DNA of 64,000 nt from positions 1 through 64,000 of the forward strand of contig NZ_BLLG01000012.1 of NCBI RefSeq assembly GCF_011766325.1. The letters run 5' to 3'. Source of the stretch: Streptomyces pacificus. Lineage in GTDB: Bacteria; Actinomycetota; Actinomycetes; Streptomycetales; Streptomycetaceae. Shown piece after piece: positions 42,435 through 51,786 of this stretch. Each line of letters starts with the position of its first letter. The stretch's first letter is position 1. The position numbers were made by a program, and so were the translations under genes. The notes beneath the pieces are model-generated. The model was given only the letters and a program-made list of their open reading frames with translations. It was not told where the DNA came from and did no database searches.

Positions 42435-42466
42435 CGGGCGGTACGGGATCTCTCCCGTACCGCCCG
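42435..42466. terminator. Strong bidirectional hairpin after fadB
   Basis: CGGGCGGTACGGGA (42435-42448) pairs exactly with TCCCGTACCGCCCG (42453-42466) over a TCTC loop. Serves fadB on the plus strand and the beta-propeller gene on the minus strand. Confidence 0.85.
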
Positions 42467-42598
42467 TTGCCGGTCGCGCAGCACCACGTGCCACGCCGTT
42501 CCCGAGTGTGCGGCCCACCACCCGTTCCGGTACACCGCACCCGTCCGGTGCACCGCACCGGGCCGGAAGGACGGCAGGACCGGGCGGCGCGTCCGGCA

Positions 42599-43762
42599 TC
42601 ACACCCGCGTCCACGCCTCCATCGCCAGCCCGGACCCGGACTCCTGGCGGGTCACGCGCAGGGTGCCGTCGGCGCCGAGGGCGGCGAGGACGACCCGGCC
42701 GGTGCCGTCGACGGCGAGGGCCGGAGCGCCGACGCAGGGCTCGCCGGTGGGCGCCCAGTCGAGGGCGGACTCCTTCTCCGTGGGATACGCGGCGAGAACC
42801 GGCCGTCCGTCGGCGCCGCGCTGCGCCAGGATCGTGCAGTCCTGGCCGTCGACCGGCGTCCGGAGCACGGCCGGCGGCCCGGAGCCGCCCTCCGAACCGA
42901 GCAGCGCGGGGGCTGCCATGCCCTCGCGCCAGGCGTGGACGGCGCCCTTGGCCGCGTCGCGCCAGAAGTGGGTCAGCCGCTCCGGGCCGGTGCGCTCCGA
43001 GCAGACGCAGCCGTCGGCGGCGGAGGACGCGATGCCGGCGGCGCGCCGGAACTTCACGCCCCGGGCCTCCTGGTCCCACCGCAGCACGGCCTCCTCCGTC
43101 GGGGCGAGGACCTCCATCAGCCCGTGGTCGGTGACCGCAGCGGCGGGGGGCCCGAGCGTCCCGCTGCCCTTGAGGTCGGCCCACTTGTTCCATCTGCCGT
43201 TCGGGACCTGCGCCCGGCCGCAGACTCCGCCGCCGCTGTTGCGCACGAAGACGTGGAGGGAGCCCTCCGCGTCCACCACGGCCGAGGGGAGCCCCGTCGT
43301 CGCCGCGAGGGCGCGGTCCTGCGCGTACGGGGTGCCGAGGGCGTACCAGTCCCGCATCGGGCGCCCGGACTGGTACTGGATGGCCTGCACCACGTCCGTG
43401 GCGACCTCGCCGCCGGCCATCGGGGTGCGCCGCAGCCCGACCAACTGCACATAGCCGTCCGCGCCCTGGGCGATGGCCAGGTAGGGCAGCAGGCCGGGGG
43501 CGGGGAACAGCTCGGGGCCGGTCCACCCGGGGCCGCCGGGCCGCTTCTCGGTCCAGCGCAGCACACCGCCGGCGGCCGGGGTGTACGCCGACAGCCGGCC
43601 GTCCTTGCCGCGCAGCAGCCACCCGGCGGTCGGCGGGAGCGAGGGATCGGCGGGCAGCGGGGCGGGCACCCGGGCCGCACCGCGCTTTCCGCCCTCGGCG
43701 CCCACGGCTGCGGGGACGGCGCCCGTCCGGCGCTTCGGCCTCCGCTCAGACCGCGATGACAT
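42599..43762 (-). CDS. Beta-propeller (PLL-lectin-like) protein
   Basis: A 387-residue protein with at least six repeats of a 45-50 residue unit ending in patterns such as GKDGRLSAYTPAAGGVLRW, DAEGSLHVFVRNSGGGVCGR and GTGRVVLAALGADGTLRVTR. This is the look of a PLL/tachylectin-type beta-propeller. No signal peptide is obvious; the first 40 residues are basic and Pro/Ala-rich. Function unknown: sugar binding is suggested only by fold resemblance. It is divergent from the small NYN/PIN-like gene at 43879, with 116 bp between. Confidence 0.72.
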   Translation of the reverse strand: MSSRSERRPKRRTGAVPAAVGAEGGKRGAARVPAPLPADPSLPPTAGWLLRGKDGRLSAYTPAAGGVLRWTEKRPGGPGWTGPELFPAPGLLPYLAIAQGADGYVQLVGLRRTPMAGGEVATDVVQAIQYQSGRPMRDWYALGTPYAQDRALAATTGLPSAVVDAEGSLHVFVRNSGGGVCGRAQVPNGRWNKWADLKGSGTLGPPAAAVTDHGLMEVLAPTEEAVLRWDQEARGVKFRRAAGIASSAADGCVCSERTGPERLTHFWRDAAKGAVHAWREGMAAPALLGSEGGSGPPAVLRTPVDGQDCTILAQRGADGRPVLAAYPTEKESALDWAPTGEPCVGAPALAVDGTGRVVLAALGADGTLRVTRQESGSGLAMEAWTRV

Positions 43763-43878
43763 GGCCCGTCGCCCACCTTCCCCGAGCGCCCGTTCAGGCG
43801 CCCGATGCAGGCGACCATAACACCCGGTGACACCCCGGTCCGCCCGCCCGCGGAGCGGCCTTGTGGCACGCTTCCGCC

Positions 43879-44250
43879 ATGGTCCTCCTCCTGATCGTCG
43901 ATGGCGCGAATGTGGTCGGTTCGGTACCGGACGGCTGGTGGCGCGACCGCCGCGGCGCGGCCGAGCGGCTGCGCGACAGACTGGTTCCGCTCGCCGGGGA
44001 GGGCGTTCGGGGGCACCCCGGTCCTCTCGAGGTGGTGCTGGTGCTCGAGGGCCGGGCGAGGGGGGTCGGGGACGCGCCGGGCGTACGGGTCGAGGACGCG
44101 CCGGGCAGCGGTGACGACCGCGTCGTGGAGCTGGTCCGGGAGCACGCGGGCCGCTCCGTCGTCGTGGTCACCGCCGACCGGGGGCTGCGGGAGCGGGTGG
44201 CGGCCCTGGGCGCGGGGGTCGTGGGGCCGCGCGCGGTCCGCAGCGGCTGA
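43879..44250 (+). CDS. NYN/PIN-like domain protein
   Basis: A 123-residue protein with LLLIVDGANVVGSVPDGWWRD at the N-terminus, matching the metal-binding DGANV start of NYN/PIN-like nuclease domains; DRVVELVREHAGRSVVVVTADR at the end holds further acids (D of TADRG). Homologues are often annotated NTP pyrophosphohydrolase, but no such motif is visible. Probably an RNA or DNA nuclease-like protein, activity unproven. ATG 43879. Converges with the permease gene, 13 bp away. Confidence 0.75.
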   Translation: MVLLLIVDGANVVGSVPDGWWRDRRGAAERLRDRLVPLAGEGVRGHPGPLEVVLVLEGRARGVGDAPGVRVEDAPGSGDDRVVELVREHAGRSVVVVTADRGLRERVAALGAGVVGPRAVRSG

Positions 44251-44263
44251 CCCGGTCCGCGCC

Positions 44264-45775
44264 TCAGAAGTCGGCGCCCCTGCCCAGTCTGCCGAGGCGG
44301 CTGTGGGAGCGGCCGTAGAGGTAGTAGACGACCACGCCCAGCGCCATCCAGACGGCGAAGCGCAGCCAGGTCTCGGCGGGGAGGTTCAGCATCAGCCAGA
44401 GGGACGCGGCGATGGACAGGCCGGGCAGGACCGGCACCCAGGGGGTCCGGAACGCGCGGTGCAGATCGGGCCGGGTGTTGCGGAGGACGATGACGCCGAG
44501 CGCCACGATGACGAAGGCGAAGAGCGTGCCGATGTTCACCAGCGCGGCGAGCGCCTGGAGGCTGGTGAAGCCCGCGATGACGGCGATGACCACGCCGAGC
44601 ACGATGGTCGCGCGGTGGGGGGTGCGGAACGTCGGGTGGGTGATGGAGAAGAAGCGCGGCAGCAGTCCGTCGCGGCTCATCGCGAAGAACACCCGGGTCT
44701 GGCCCAGCAGCAGGATCATGCAGACGGTGATGAGTCCGACGGCTGCGCCGAGGCTGATGGCGCCGGCGAAGAAGGGCCGGCCGACGGCCTTGAACGCGTC
44801 GGCGAGCGGAGCGGTGGCCGACATCTCCGTGTAGCGCTGCATACCGGTGACGACGAGGGTCACGGCCACGTACAGCAGGGTGCAGATGAGCAGGGAGCCG
44901 AGGATTCCGCGGGGCATGTCGCGCTGGGGGTTCCTGGTCTCCTCGGCGGCGGTGGCCACCACGTCGAAGCCGATGAAGGCGAAGAAGACGATGGAGGCGG
45001 CGGTGAAGATGCCCATGACGCCGAAGTTGGTGGGCTCGTAGCCGAACAGCAGCTGCACCAGCGGCGCCATCAGCCCGCTGCCGCCCTCCTCGGGCTGGGC
45101 CGGGGGGATGAAGGGGGTGTAGTTCTCCGCCTTGATGAAGAAGGCGCCCGCGACGATGACCAGCAGCACCACGGCGACCTTGATCGCGACGACGATCGCG
45201 GTGATCCGGGCGGACAGTTTCATGCCGATGACGAGCACGGCGGTCAGCGCCAGGATGAGCAGGAAGGCCAGCAGGTCGAAGTGGCCTCCCGCGTCGGGCC
45301 CGGAGAGCTCCGTCGGCATCCGCACGCCGAGGTTGGTCTCCAGCAGGGCGCGTACGTATCCGGACCAGCCGACCGCCACCACCGCCGTGCCGAGGGCGAA
45401 CTCCAGGACCAGGTCCCAGCCGATGATCCAGGCGGGGAGTTCCCCGATCGAGGCGTACGAGAAGGTGTAGGCCGAGCCGGCCACGGGCACGGTGGAGGCG
45501 AACTCGGCGTAGCAGAGCGCCGCGAGCGCGCAGACGATGCCGGCGATGACGAAGGACAGGGCGGTGGCGGGGCCGGCGTTCTCCTTGGCGGCGATGCCCG
45601 TCAGCACGAAGATTCCGGTGCCGATGATCACGCCGACGCCGAAGACGGTCAGGTCCCAGGCGGAGAGCGACTTCCTGAGCGCGTGCTCCGGCTCCTCCGT
45701 GTCCCGGATCGACTGCTCGACCGTCTTGGTCCGGAAAGCCCCGGTGCTCCTGGGGGGCTGCTGCTGTGTGCTCAC
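44264..45775 (-). CDS. APC-superfamily amino-acid permease
   Basis: A 503-residue inner-membrane transporter with about twelve transmembrane helices, cationic amino acid transporter (YfnA/CAT) type. The helix-1 substrate site reads VFGVGVIIGTGIFVLTG. Helix 3 has AALCYAEFASTVPVAGSAYT, helix 6 has FFAFIGFDVVATAAEETRNP, helix 8 has LLLGQTRVFFAMSRDGLLP. The N-terminus is cytosolic with LRKSLSAWDL. Substrate cannot be read from sequence. Monocistronic, next to dxs, leftward. Confidence 0.93.
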   Translation of the reverse strand: MSTQQQPPRSTGAFRTKTVEQSIRDTEEPEHALRKSLSAWDLTVFGVGVIIGTGIFVLTGIAAKENAGPATALSFVIAGIVCALAALCYAEFASTVPVAGSAYTFSYASIGELPAWIIGWDLVLEFALGTAVVAVGWSGYVRALLETNLGVRMPTELSGPDAGGHFDLLAFLLILALTAVLVIGMKLSARITAIVVAIKVAVVLLVIVAGAFFIKAENYTPFIPPAQPEEGGSGLMAPLVQLLFGYEPTNFGVMGIFTAASIVFFAFIGFDVVATAAEETRNPQRDMPRGILGSLLICTLLYVAVTLVVTGMQRYTEMSATAPLADAFKAVGRPFFAGAISLGAAVGLITVCMILLLGQTRVFFAMSRDGLLPRFFSITHPTFRTPHRATIVLGVVIAVIAGFTSLQALAALVNIGTLFAFVIVALGVIVLRNTRPDLHRAFRTPWVPVLPGLSIAASLWLMLNLPAETWLRFAVWMALGVVVYYLYGRSHSRLGRLGRGADF

Positions 45776-45940
45776 CGGCGTACCTCCGTACCCATGGCCG
45801 TCAACCCATGATCGAGAGGGGTGCTCAGACGCCGCCCGCCCACGGGGGGCGTTTCACACGAAAGGACCGGCCGGGAACCCCCTCGGGTACTCCGACCGGT
45901 CCAATCGATCCGGTGGTGCGTGCGCCGGACGGCGCGCCGG

Positions 45941-47956
45941 TCAGTCCCGCACGGGCTCGGCGGTCCTGCTGGGCTCGTCGTCGAGGCGGCCGTCGAGCCT
46001 GGCCACCAGGCCGGTGACCTGGCGGGCGATGTCCGGTGCGGTCAGCCCGATCTCGGCCATGACCTCCTTGCGGGAGGCGTGGTCGAGGAAGCGCTGGGGG
46101 ATGCCGAAGTCCCGCAGCGGCAGGTCGACTCCGGCGTCGCGCAGCGCCTGGGCGACGGCTGATCCGACACCGCCGACGCGGCCGTTGTCCTCGACGGTGA
46201 CGACGACGCGGTGCCTGGCGGCGAGCGCGGGGAGGGCCTCGTCGACCGGCTTGACCCAGCGGGGGTCGACGACGGTGGTGGAGATGCCCTGCCTGTCGAG
46301 GAGGCCGGCGATCTCCAGGCACATCGGTGCGAGCGCGCCGACCGAGACGAGCAGGACATCGGGTCCGGGGGTGCCTCCCATGCCCGACATGCCCGAGGGG
46401 CCGTGGGGGGCGGTGCCGGGCTCGCGCAGCACGTCCATGCCGCCGATCCGGCCGACGGCCGGGACGGCGGGGCCGACCACGCCCTTGGAGTAGCGGACCA
46501 CGGTGGGCGCGTCGTCGACCTCGACGGCCTCGCGGAGCTGGGCGCGCAGCTGCTCTGCGTCGCGCGGTGCGGCCATCCGCAGCGTGGGGACGACCTGGAG
46601 GATCGACATGTCCCACATGCCGTTGTGGGAGGCGCCGTCGTCGCCGGTGACACCGGCCCGGTCCAGGACGAAGGTCACTCCGCACTTGTGCAGGGCGACG
46701 TCCATCAGCACCTGGTCGAAGGCGCGGTTGAGGAACGTGGCGTAGACGGCGAAGACCGGGTGGAGCCCGCCGGTGGCCAGTCCGGCGGCGGAGGTCGCCG
46801 CGTGCTGCTCGGCGATACCGACGTCGAACACGCGCTCGGGGAAAGTCTCGGCGAACTTCTTCAGGCCGACGGGCTGGAGCATCGCCGCGGTGATGGCGAC
46901 GACGTCCGCGCGCTCCCGGCCCAGCCTGACCATCTCGTCGCCGAACACGGAGGTCCAGCTGGCCGCCGCGGTCTTCACCGGCAGGCCGGTGTCGGGGTGG
47001 ATCGGGCCGATGCCGTGGAAGCGGTCGGCCTCGTCCTCCTCCGCGTGCTGGTAGCCGCGGCCCTTCTCGGTGAGGCAGTGGACGATGACGGGACCGCCGA
47101 ACCGCTTGGCGCGGGTCAGCGCGGACTCCACGGCCTCGATGTCGTGGCCGTCGATGGGCCCGACGTACTTCAGGCCCAGGTCCTCGAACATGCCCTGGGG
47201 GGCGATGAAGTCCTTCAGGCCCTTCTTGGCGCCGTGCAGGGTCTCGTAGAGCGGCCTGCCGACGACGGGGGTGCGCTCCAGCAGGTCCTTGCCGCGGGCG
47301 AGGAAGCGCTCGTAGCCGTCGGTGATGCGCAGCGTGGCCAGGTGGTTGGCGAGGCCGCCGATGGTGGGGGCGTAGGAGCGCTCGTTGTCGTTGACGACGA
47401 TGACCAGCGGGCGGTCCTTGGCGTCGGCGATGTTGTTCAGCGCCTCCCAGGCCATGCCGCCGGTGAGGGCGCCGTCGCCGATGACCGCGACGACATGGTC
47501 GTCCTTCCCCAGCACCTCGTTGGCCTTGGCCAGGCCGTCCGCCCAGCCGAGGACCGTCGAGGCGTGCGAGTTCTCGATGACGTCGTGCTCGGACTCGGCG
47601 CGCGAGGGGTAGCCGGACAGTCCGCCCCTGGCCCGCAGCCTGGAGAAGTCCTGGCGGCCGGTGAGCAGCTTGTGCACATAGCTCTGGTGGCCGGTGTCGA
47701 AGAGGACCCTGTCCTTCGGCGAGTCGAAGACCCGGTGCAGGGCGATGGTCAGCTCGACCACGCCGAGGTTGGGGCCGAGGTGTCCGCCGGTCTTGGAGAC
47801 GGCGTCCACCAGGAAGCCGCGGATCTCCGCGGCCAGCCGGTCGAGCTGCTCCCTGCCGAGCCCGTCCAGGTCGCGTGGTCCTCTGATACGGGCAAGCAGC
47901 TCCCACCCGTCGCCCACCGCCACATCTGAACGACGCGCTACGCGCGGCTGCGTCAC
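45941..47956 (-). CDS. dxs: 1-deoxy-D-xylulose-5-phosphate synthase
   Basis: First enzyme of the MEP isoprenoid pathway, condensing pyruvate and glyceraldehyde 3-phosphate using thiamine diphosphate. 671 residues from GTG 47956, selected by a perfect AAGGAGG 7 bases upstream. Motifs: KTGGHLGPNLGVVELTIALH, DTGHQSYVHKLLTGR, HVVAVIGDGALTGGMAWEAL, FDVGIAEQHAATSAAGLA, and VTGDDGASHNGMWDM. A short insert PHGPSGMSGMGGTPGPD sits near residue 530, an unusual low-complexity addition. Single gene, leftward. Confidence 0.96.
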   Translation of the reverse strand: MTQPRVARRSDVAVGDGWELLARIRGPRDLDGLGREQLDRLAAEIRGFLVDAVSKTGGHLGPNLGVVELTIALHRVFDSPKDRVLFDTGHQSYVHKLLTGRQDFSRLRARGGLSGYPSRAESEHDVIENSHASTVLGWADGLAKANEVLGKDDHVVAVIGDGALTGGMAWEALNNIADAKDRPLVIVVNDNERSYAPTIGGLANHLATLRITDGYERFLARGKDLLERTPVVGRPLYETLHGAKKGLKDFIAPQGMFEDLGLKYVGPIDGHDIEAVESALTRAKRFGGPVIVHCLTEKGRGYQHAEEDEADRFHGIGPIHPDTGLPVKTAAASWTSVFGDEMVRLGRERADVVAITAAMLQPVGLKKFAETFPERVFDVGIAEQHAATSAAGLATGGLHPVFAVYATFLNRAFDQVLMDVALHKCGVTFVLDRAGVTGDDGASHNGMWDMSILQVVPTLRMAAPRDAEQLRAQLREAVEVDDAPTVVRYSKGVVGPAVPAVGRIGGMDVLREPGTAPHGPSGMSGMGGTPGPDVLLVSVGALAPMCLEIAGLLDRQGISTTVVDPRWVKPVDEALPALAARHRVVVTVEDNGRVGGVGSAVAQALRDAGVDLPLRDFGIPQRFLDHASRKEVMAEIGLTAPDIARQVTGLVARLDGRLDDEPSRTAEPVRD

Positions 47957-48114
47957 CGTGCCTCCTTGCGTTTCGATCCGGTCGAGCTTGCCGATCCCGC
48001 CGAGTCTAATGTCCCGCTCCCGGCGGCTTTCATCGGGCGGCGCGTTCCGCGTCACCCCTTCGGACGACGCGGTGCCCTGGTGTACGGCTGCCCGCTCCCC
48101 GGGGGTAACACGCG

Positions 48115-48150
48115 GCAGTGCCCGGCGCCGGTTCCGGCGCCGGGCACTGC
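48115..48150. terminator. Very strong hairpin after xylH
   Basis: GCAGTGCCCGGCGCCGG (48115-48131) pairs with its complement at 48134-48150 with a 2-base loop: a 17-bp stem. It is 13 bp past the xylH stop and probably ends the xylFGH transcript. Confidence 0.85.
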
Positions 48151-48162
48151 ACACGGTGGCCG

Positions 48163-49467
48163 CTAGGCCCGGCCGGCGGTCTTCTGCGTCTTGCGCGTGA
48201 CCGAGTCGATCACCACGGTGGCGAGGAGCACCCCACCGGTGATCATGTACTGGATCGGGGTGGCGATGCCCTCCAGCGCGAGCCCGTACTGGATCGAGAC
48301 GATCACCATGACGCCGAGCAGCGCGTTCCAGGTGCGGCCGCGGCCGCCGAAGAGGCTGGTGCCGCCGATGACGGCCGCCGCGATGACGTTCATCAGCAGG
48401 TCGCCCGCGCCGGCGCTCTGGTTCGCTGCGGCGATCTTGGAGGCCCAGAACAGGCCGCCGACGGCCGCGAAGGTGCCGGCGATGGCGAAGACCGAGATCC
48501 GCACGGCGGTGACGTTGATACCGGCCCGGCGGGACGCCTCGACGCTGCCGCCGAGGGCGAAGATCTTGCGCCCGTAGGCGGTGCGCCGCAGGACGAAGTC
48601 GGTGGACACCAGGACCGCCAGGAACAGCACCAGCGCCAGCGGCAGGCCCTTGTACTGGTTGAACATGTAGGCGGCGGCGAAGGAGACCGCGGCGAGCAGC
48701 ACCGTGCGGAACACGATGTCGCCGAGCGGCCGGGACGGGATGCCGGCCGCCCGGCGGCGGCGGGCGTCGGTGGAGGCCGAGACGAAGAACACGGCGACGG
48801 CCAGTGCGGCGAGTCCGTAGGCGGCGGCCACGTCGGAGAAGTAGTAGGTGGTCAGCCGGCCGACGATGCCGTCGCCGTCCAGGTTGATCGTGCCCTGGGA
48901 GCCGAGGAGCTGGAGCATGAAGCCCAGCCAGAACAGCAGCCCGGCCAGGGTGACGGCGAAGGCGGGCGCGCCGATCCGGGCGAAGAAGAAGCCGTGCAGG
49001 GCTCCCATGACCGCGCCGCCGGCGATGGCGGCCAGGACGGCCAGCCACTCGTTCATCCCGTGGGTGACGCTCAGTACGGCCACGATCGCGCCCGACACAC
49101 CGCTGACGGAGCCGACCGAGAGGTCGATCTCGCCGAGCAGCAGCACGAAGATGATGCCGACGGCCATCATGCCGGTGGCGACCATGGTGACGGCGATGTT
49201 GCTGAGGTTCTGCGCCGAGAGGAACTGCGAGTTCAGGCTCTGGAAGATGGCGCAGATCAGGATCAGGCCGATGACGACCGGGATGGAACCCAGGTCGCCG
49301 GCGTGGAGCCTGCGCTTGAAGTCCGCGAGGTAGCCGCCGACGCCCTGCTCGCGTACCAGGAGCCGGGGGTCGACGGCGGTGACCGCCTCGTGCGCGGCGT
49401 GCGCGGCTTCCGCGGTGCCCACCCGGTGGCGGCCGCCGGCGGGTGCCGGGCTCTTGTCGATGCTCAC
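48163..49467 (-). CDS. xylH: Sugar ABC transporter permease (XylH type)
   Basis: A 434-residue membrane permease of the BPD_transp_2 (ribose/xylose) family, with ten or more helices. Typical features are MVATGMMAVGIIFVLLLGEI, DLSVGSVSGVSGAIVAVLSV and AGINVTAVRISVFAIAGTFA, with a loop GGTSLFGGRGRTWNALLG near the C-terminus that contacts the ATPase. It begins at GTG 49467, overlapping the xylG stop (GTGA), so the two are translationally coupled. From the locus it imports xylose-like sugar with XylF and XylG; S. coelicolor counterparts are SCO6009-6011. Confidence 0.92.
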   Translation of the reverse strand: MSIDKSPAPAGGRHRVGTAEAAHAAHEAVTAVDPRLLVREQGVGGYLADFKRRLHAGDLGSIPVVIGLILICAIFQSLNSQFLSAQNLSNIAVTMVATGMMAVGIIFVLLLGEIDLSVGSVSGVSGAIVAVLSVTHGMNEWLAVLAAIAGGAVMGALHGFFFARIGAPAFAVTLAGLLFWLGFMLQLLGSQGTINLDGDGIVGRLTTYYFSDVAAAYGLAALAVAVFFVSASTDARRRRAAGIPSRPLGDIVFRTVLLAAVSFAAAYMFNQYKGLPLALVLFLAVLVSTDFVLRRTAYGRKIFALGGSVEASRRAGINVTAVRISVFAIAGTFAAVGGLFWASKIAAANQSAGAGDLLMNVIAAAVIGGTSLFGGRGRTWNALLGVMVIVSIQYGLALEGIATPIQYMITGGVLLATVVIDSVTRKTQKTAGRA

Positions 49468-50243
49468 TTCTGCGCCTCCGAGGTGCGCGCCGCACGACGG
49501 GTCACGGCGTTGTCCGTGGCGCCGGTGATGGCGGAGATGATCTCTTCCTGCGAGGTGGCCTTCACGTCGAAGACCCCGTTGTTCCGGCCGAGCCGCAGCA
49601 CCGCCACGGTGTCGGCGACGGCCTTCACATCGGCCATGTTGTGGCTGATGAGGATGACCGCGTGGCCGCGCTCGCGCAGCCGCTCGACCAGGTCGAGCAC
49701 CTGCGCGGTCTGCTCGACGCCGAGGGCCGCGGTGGGCTCGTCGAGGATGACCAGCTTGGGGGCGCCGAGCATCGAGCGGGCGATGGCCACGGTCTGCCGC
49801 TGGCCGCCGGAGAGGGAGGCGATCGGGATGCGGACGCTGGGGATGCGGATGGACAGCGTGCTCAGCAGTTCGCGGGAGCGGCGCTCCATCTCGACCTCGT
49901 CGAGGACGCCGTACCTGCGGAGCTCCCGGCCGAGGTACAGGTTGCCGACGACGTCGATGTTGTCGCACAGCGCGAGGTCCTGGTAGACGGTCGCGATGCC
50001 CAGGTTCTGGGCGTCCTGGGGCTTGCCGACCGACACCGCCCTGCCCTCCCACTCGATGACGCCCTCATCGATGGGGTGCACGCCGGCGATCGTCTTGACC
50101 AGCGTGGACTTTCCGGCGCCGTTGTCGCCCACCAGGGCGACCACTTCACCGGCGTGGACCTCAAGCTCTACGTCGGTGAGCGCCTGAACGGCACCGAACC
50201 GCTTGGAGACCCCGCGCAACGCCAGCACGGGCGTAGCGGACAC
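49464..50243 (-). CDS. xylG: Sugar ABC transporter ATP-binding protein (single domain, XylG type)
   Basis: A 259-residue ABC ATPase with Walker A VGDNGAGKSTLVKTIAGVHP, signature IASLSGGQRQTVAIARSM, Walker B LVILDEPTAALGVEQTAQVL and H-loop ISHNMADVKA. Classical RbsA/XylG proteins contain two ATPase halves (about 500 residues); this one has only one, so the transporter would use a homodimer. GTG 50243 is preferred over ATG 50252 because GAAGGAG sits 9 bases upstream of the GTG but touches the ATG. Cytosolic face of the membrane. Confidence 0.93.
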   Translation of the reverse strand: MSATPVLALRGVSKRFGAVQALTDVELEVHAGEVVALVGDNGAGKSTLVKTIAGVHPIDEGVIEWEGRAVSVGKPQDAQNLGIATVYQDLALCDNIDVVGNLYLGRELRRYGVLDEVEMERRSRELLSTLSIRIPSVRIPIASLSGGQRQTVAIARSMLGAPKLVILDEPTAALGVEQTAQVLDLVERLRERGHAVILISHNMADVKAVADTVAVLRLGRNNGVFDVKATSQEEIISAITGATDNAVTRRAARTSEAQK

Positions 50244-50614
50244 GTGAACCATCTCCTTCGCCGCCTGGACGGCGGGATGCCGCGCCGGATGGGTGGCGCG
50301 GAGGGTTGAGCTGATAAGGGAAGAATCGTTTCTGTCCGGTGCCCCGCCCCGATAGCGGGGCTGGAAGGGGGGCGGGGCACCGGGCAGGTTCAGGGAGCGT
50401 CCCTCGGGGACGTGGAACCCGGTGCCGCGTCAGGCGGTGTGCGCCCCGTCGCGGCGCCGGGCACGGCCGGTCCGGCGGGTCGCCGCGGGTCGCCGCGCCG
50501 CCGCGTCAACCGGGCGGACCCCCGGCGAGGCCGGTCCGGCGGGTCGCCGCGCGTCGCCGCACCGCAATCCGCGCCGCGCTGTCTTCCGACGGGCGGACCC
50601 CGCCTGACACGGCA
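50244..50614. other. 371-bp gap between xylF and xylG
   Basis: Unusually long for an operon spacer. It contains the strong hairpin at 50336-50383 and two copies of GGCCGGTCCGGCGGGTCGCC in the stretch 50465-50550. No gene. Confidence 0.6.
50336..50383 (-). terminator. Hairpin between xylF and xylG, likely attenuator
   Basis: CCGGTGCCCCGCCCC (50336-50350) pairs with GGGGCGGGGCACCGG (50369-50383), a 15-bp stem with an 18-base loop. It lies between the binding-protein gene and the ATPase gene, so it can both protect the xylF message and reduce read-through into xylGH. Confidence 0.7.
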
Positions 50615-51727
50615 CTAGTTCAGGCCGATCGCGTCGCAGTCGGCCTTGAACTTCGCGGTGCAGATGTCGGCGGCGGTGTAGACGCCGTCCTTGATGACCG
50701 AGTCCGCGATGTTGTCCTTGGTCAGGGAGACGACCGGGACGAGCACGGACGGGATGCCCTCGGTGGTGGGGCTGTCGACCTTGGACGTGGCGATCGCGTC
50801 GAGGCTCTGGCCCTTGGCGAGCGCGACGGCCATCTCGGCGGCGGCCGCCGCCTCCGGCGCGTACGGCTTGTAGATGCTCATGAACTGCTCGCCCGCGACG
50901 ATGCGCTGCACGCCGGCGATCTCGGCGTCCTGACCGGTCACCGGCGGGAGCGTGTCGAAGCCGCCGGCCTTGAGGGCGGTGATGATGCCGCCCGCCATGC
51001 CGTCGTTCGCGGAGTAGACGCCGACGATCTCGTCCTTGCCGAGGGCCGAGATCGCGGCCTCCATGTTGGCGTTGGCGTTCTCCGGCTTCCACTCCTTGGT
51101 GTCGTACTCCTTGCCGACGTTCACCTTGCCGTCGAGGACGGAGTGGGCGCCCTTCTTGAAGAGCGCGGCGTTCGGGTCGGTGACGGAGCCGTTCATCATG
51201 ACGATCTGGCCGCTCTTGGCCTTGTCGCCGAGCGCCTCGAGGAGGGCCTCGCCCTGGACCCTGCCGACCTCTTCGTTGTCGAAGGAGGTGTAGGCGTCCA
51301 CGGGGCCCTCGGCGAGCCGGTCGTAGGCGACGACCGGGATGCCGGCGTCCTTGGCCTTCTTGACGCCGCCGGCGATGGCCTTGGAGTCCACCGCGTCGAC
51401 GATCAGCGCGTCGACCTCGTTGGTGATCATCGTGTCGACCTGCTGGGTCTGCAGCGTCGCGTCCTGCTTGGCGTTGGCGTAGACGAGCTTCGCCTTGCCG
51501 TTCGTCAGCTCGTCGATCTTCTTCTCGATGAGCGGCTTGTCGAACTTCTCGTAGCGCGCCGTCTGGTTCTCCGGGAGCAGGAGCCCGATGGTGAGGGCAT
51601 CGCCCTTGGCAGCGCTGGTCTTGGCGTCGTTGTCGCCGGACTCCTTGGCACTGCCGCAGGCGGCGAGGGACACGGCCATCGCGGCGGCCGTCACGGCCAC
51701 GGCGACACGACGCATCTGCGTGTTCAT
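50615..51727 (-). CDS. xylF: Xylose-type sugar-binding lipoprotein
   Basis: Substrate-binding lipoprotein of 370 residues. Lipobox SLAACGS (Cys near residue 25) follows a signal VAVAVTAAAMAV-type segment. The periplasmic-binding fold (ribose/xylose family) shows LTIGLLLPENQTARYEKFDK, TMITNEVDALIVDAVDSKAI, IVMMNGSVTDPNAALFKKGA, and GVYSANDGMAGGIITALKAG. First gene of the leftward xylFGH operon. The upstream region (51728-51850) separates it from the ROK regulator and contains symmetric sites (see regulatory entry). Confidence 0.92.
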   Translation of the reverse strand: MNTQMRRVAVAVTAAAMAVSLAACGSAKESGDNDAKTSAAKGDALTIGLLLPENQTARYEKFDKPLIEKKIDELTNGKAKLVYANAKQDATLQTQQVDTMITNEVDALIVDAVDSKAIAGGVKKAKDAGIPVVAYDRLAEGPVDAYTSFDNEEVGRVQGEALLEALGDKAKSGQIVMMNGSVTDPNAALFKKGAHSVLDGKVNVGKEYDTKEWKPENANANMEAAISALGKDEIVGVYSANDGMAGGIITALKAGGFDTLPPVTGQDAEIAGVQRIVAGEQFMSIYKPYAPEAAAAAEMAVALAKGQSLDAIATSKVDSPTTEGIPSVLVPVVSLTKDNIADSVIKDGVYTAADICTAKFKADCDAIGLN

Positions 51728-51786
51728 TCAGAAACCTCCCTGACGAGGCCGCGTCCTTGCGGCCGAGGTGGCAGGAAGTCAACTCG

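Larger units (their letters stand above)
42221..42598. other. 378-bp gap between fadB and the beta-propeller gene
   Basis: Convergent-gene spacer. Contains the 7-bp tandem repeat at 42321-42370 and the strong hairpin at 42435-42466; the right third has short GGTACACCGCAC / GGTGCACCGCAC near-repeats (about 42530-42562). No gene. Confidence 0.55.

Noticed and set aside
39971..42553. 860-codon minus-strand frame
   Set aside because: Antisense of fadB, which is an unmistakable gene.
43879..44250. NTP pyrophosphohydrolase
   Set aside because: No MazG or Nudix motif; the DGANV start points to a NYN/PIN-like domain.
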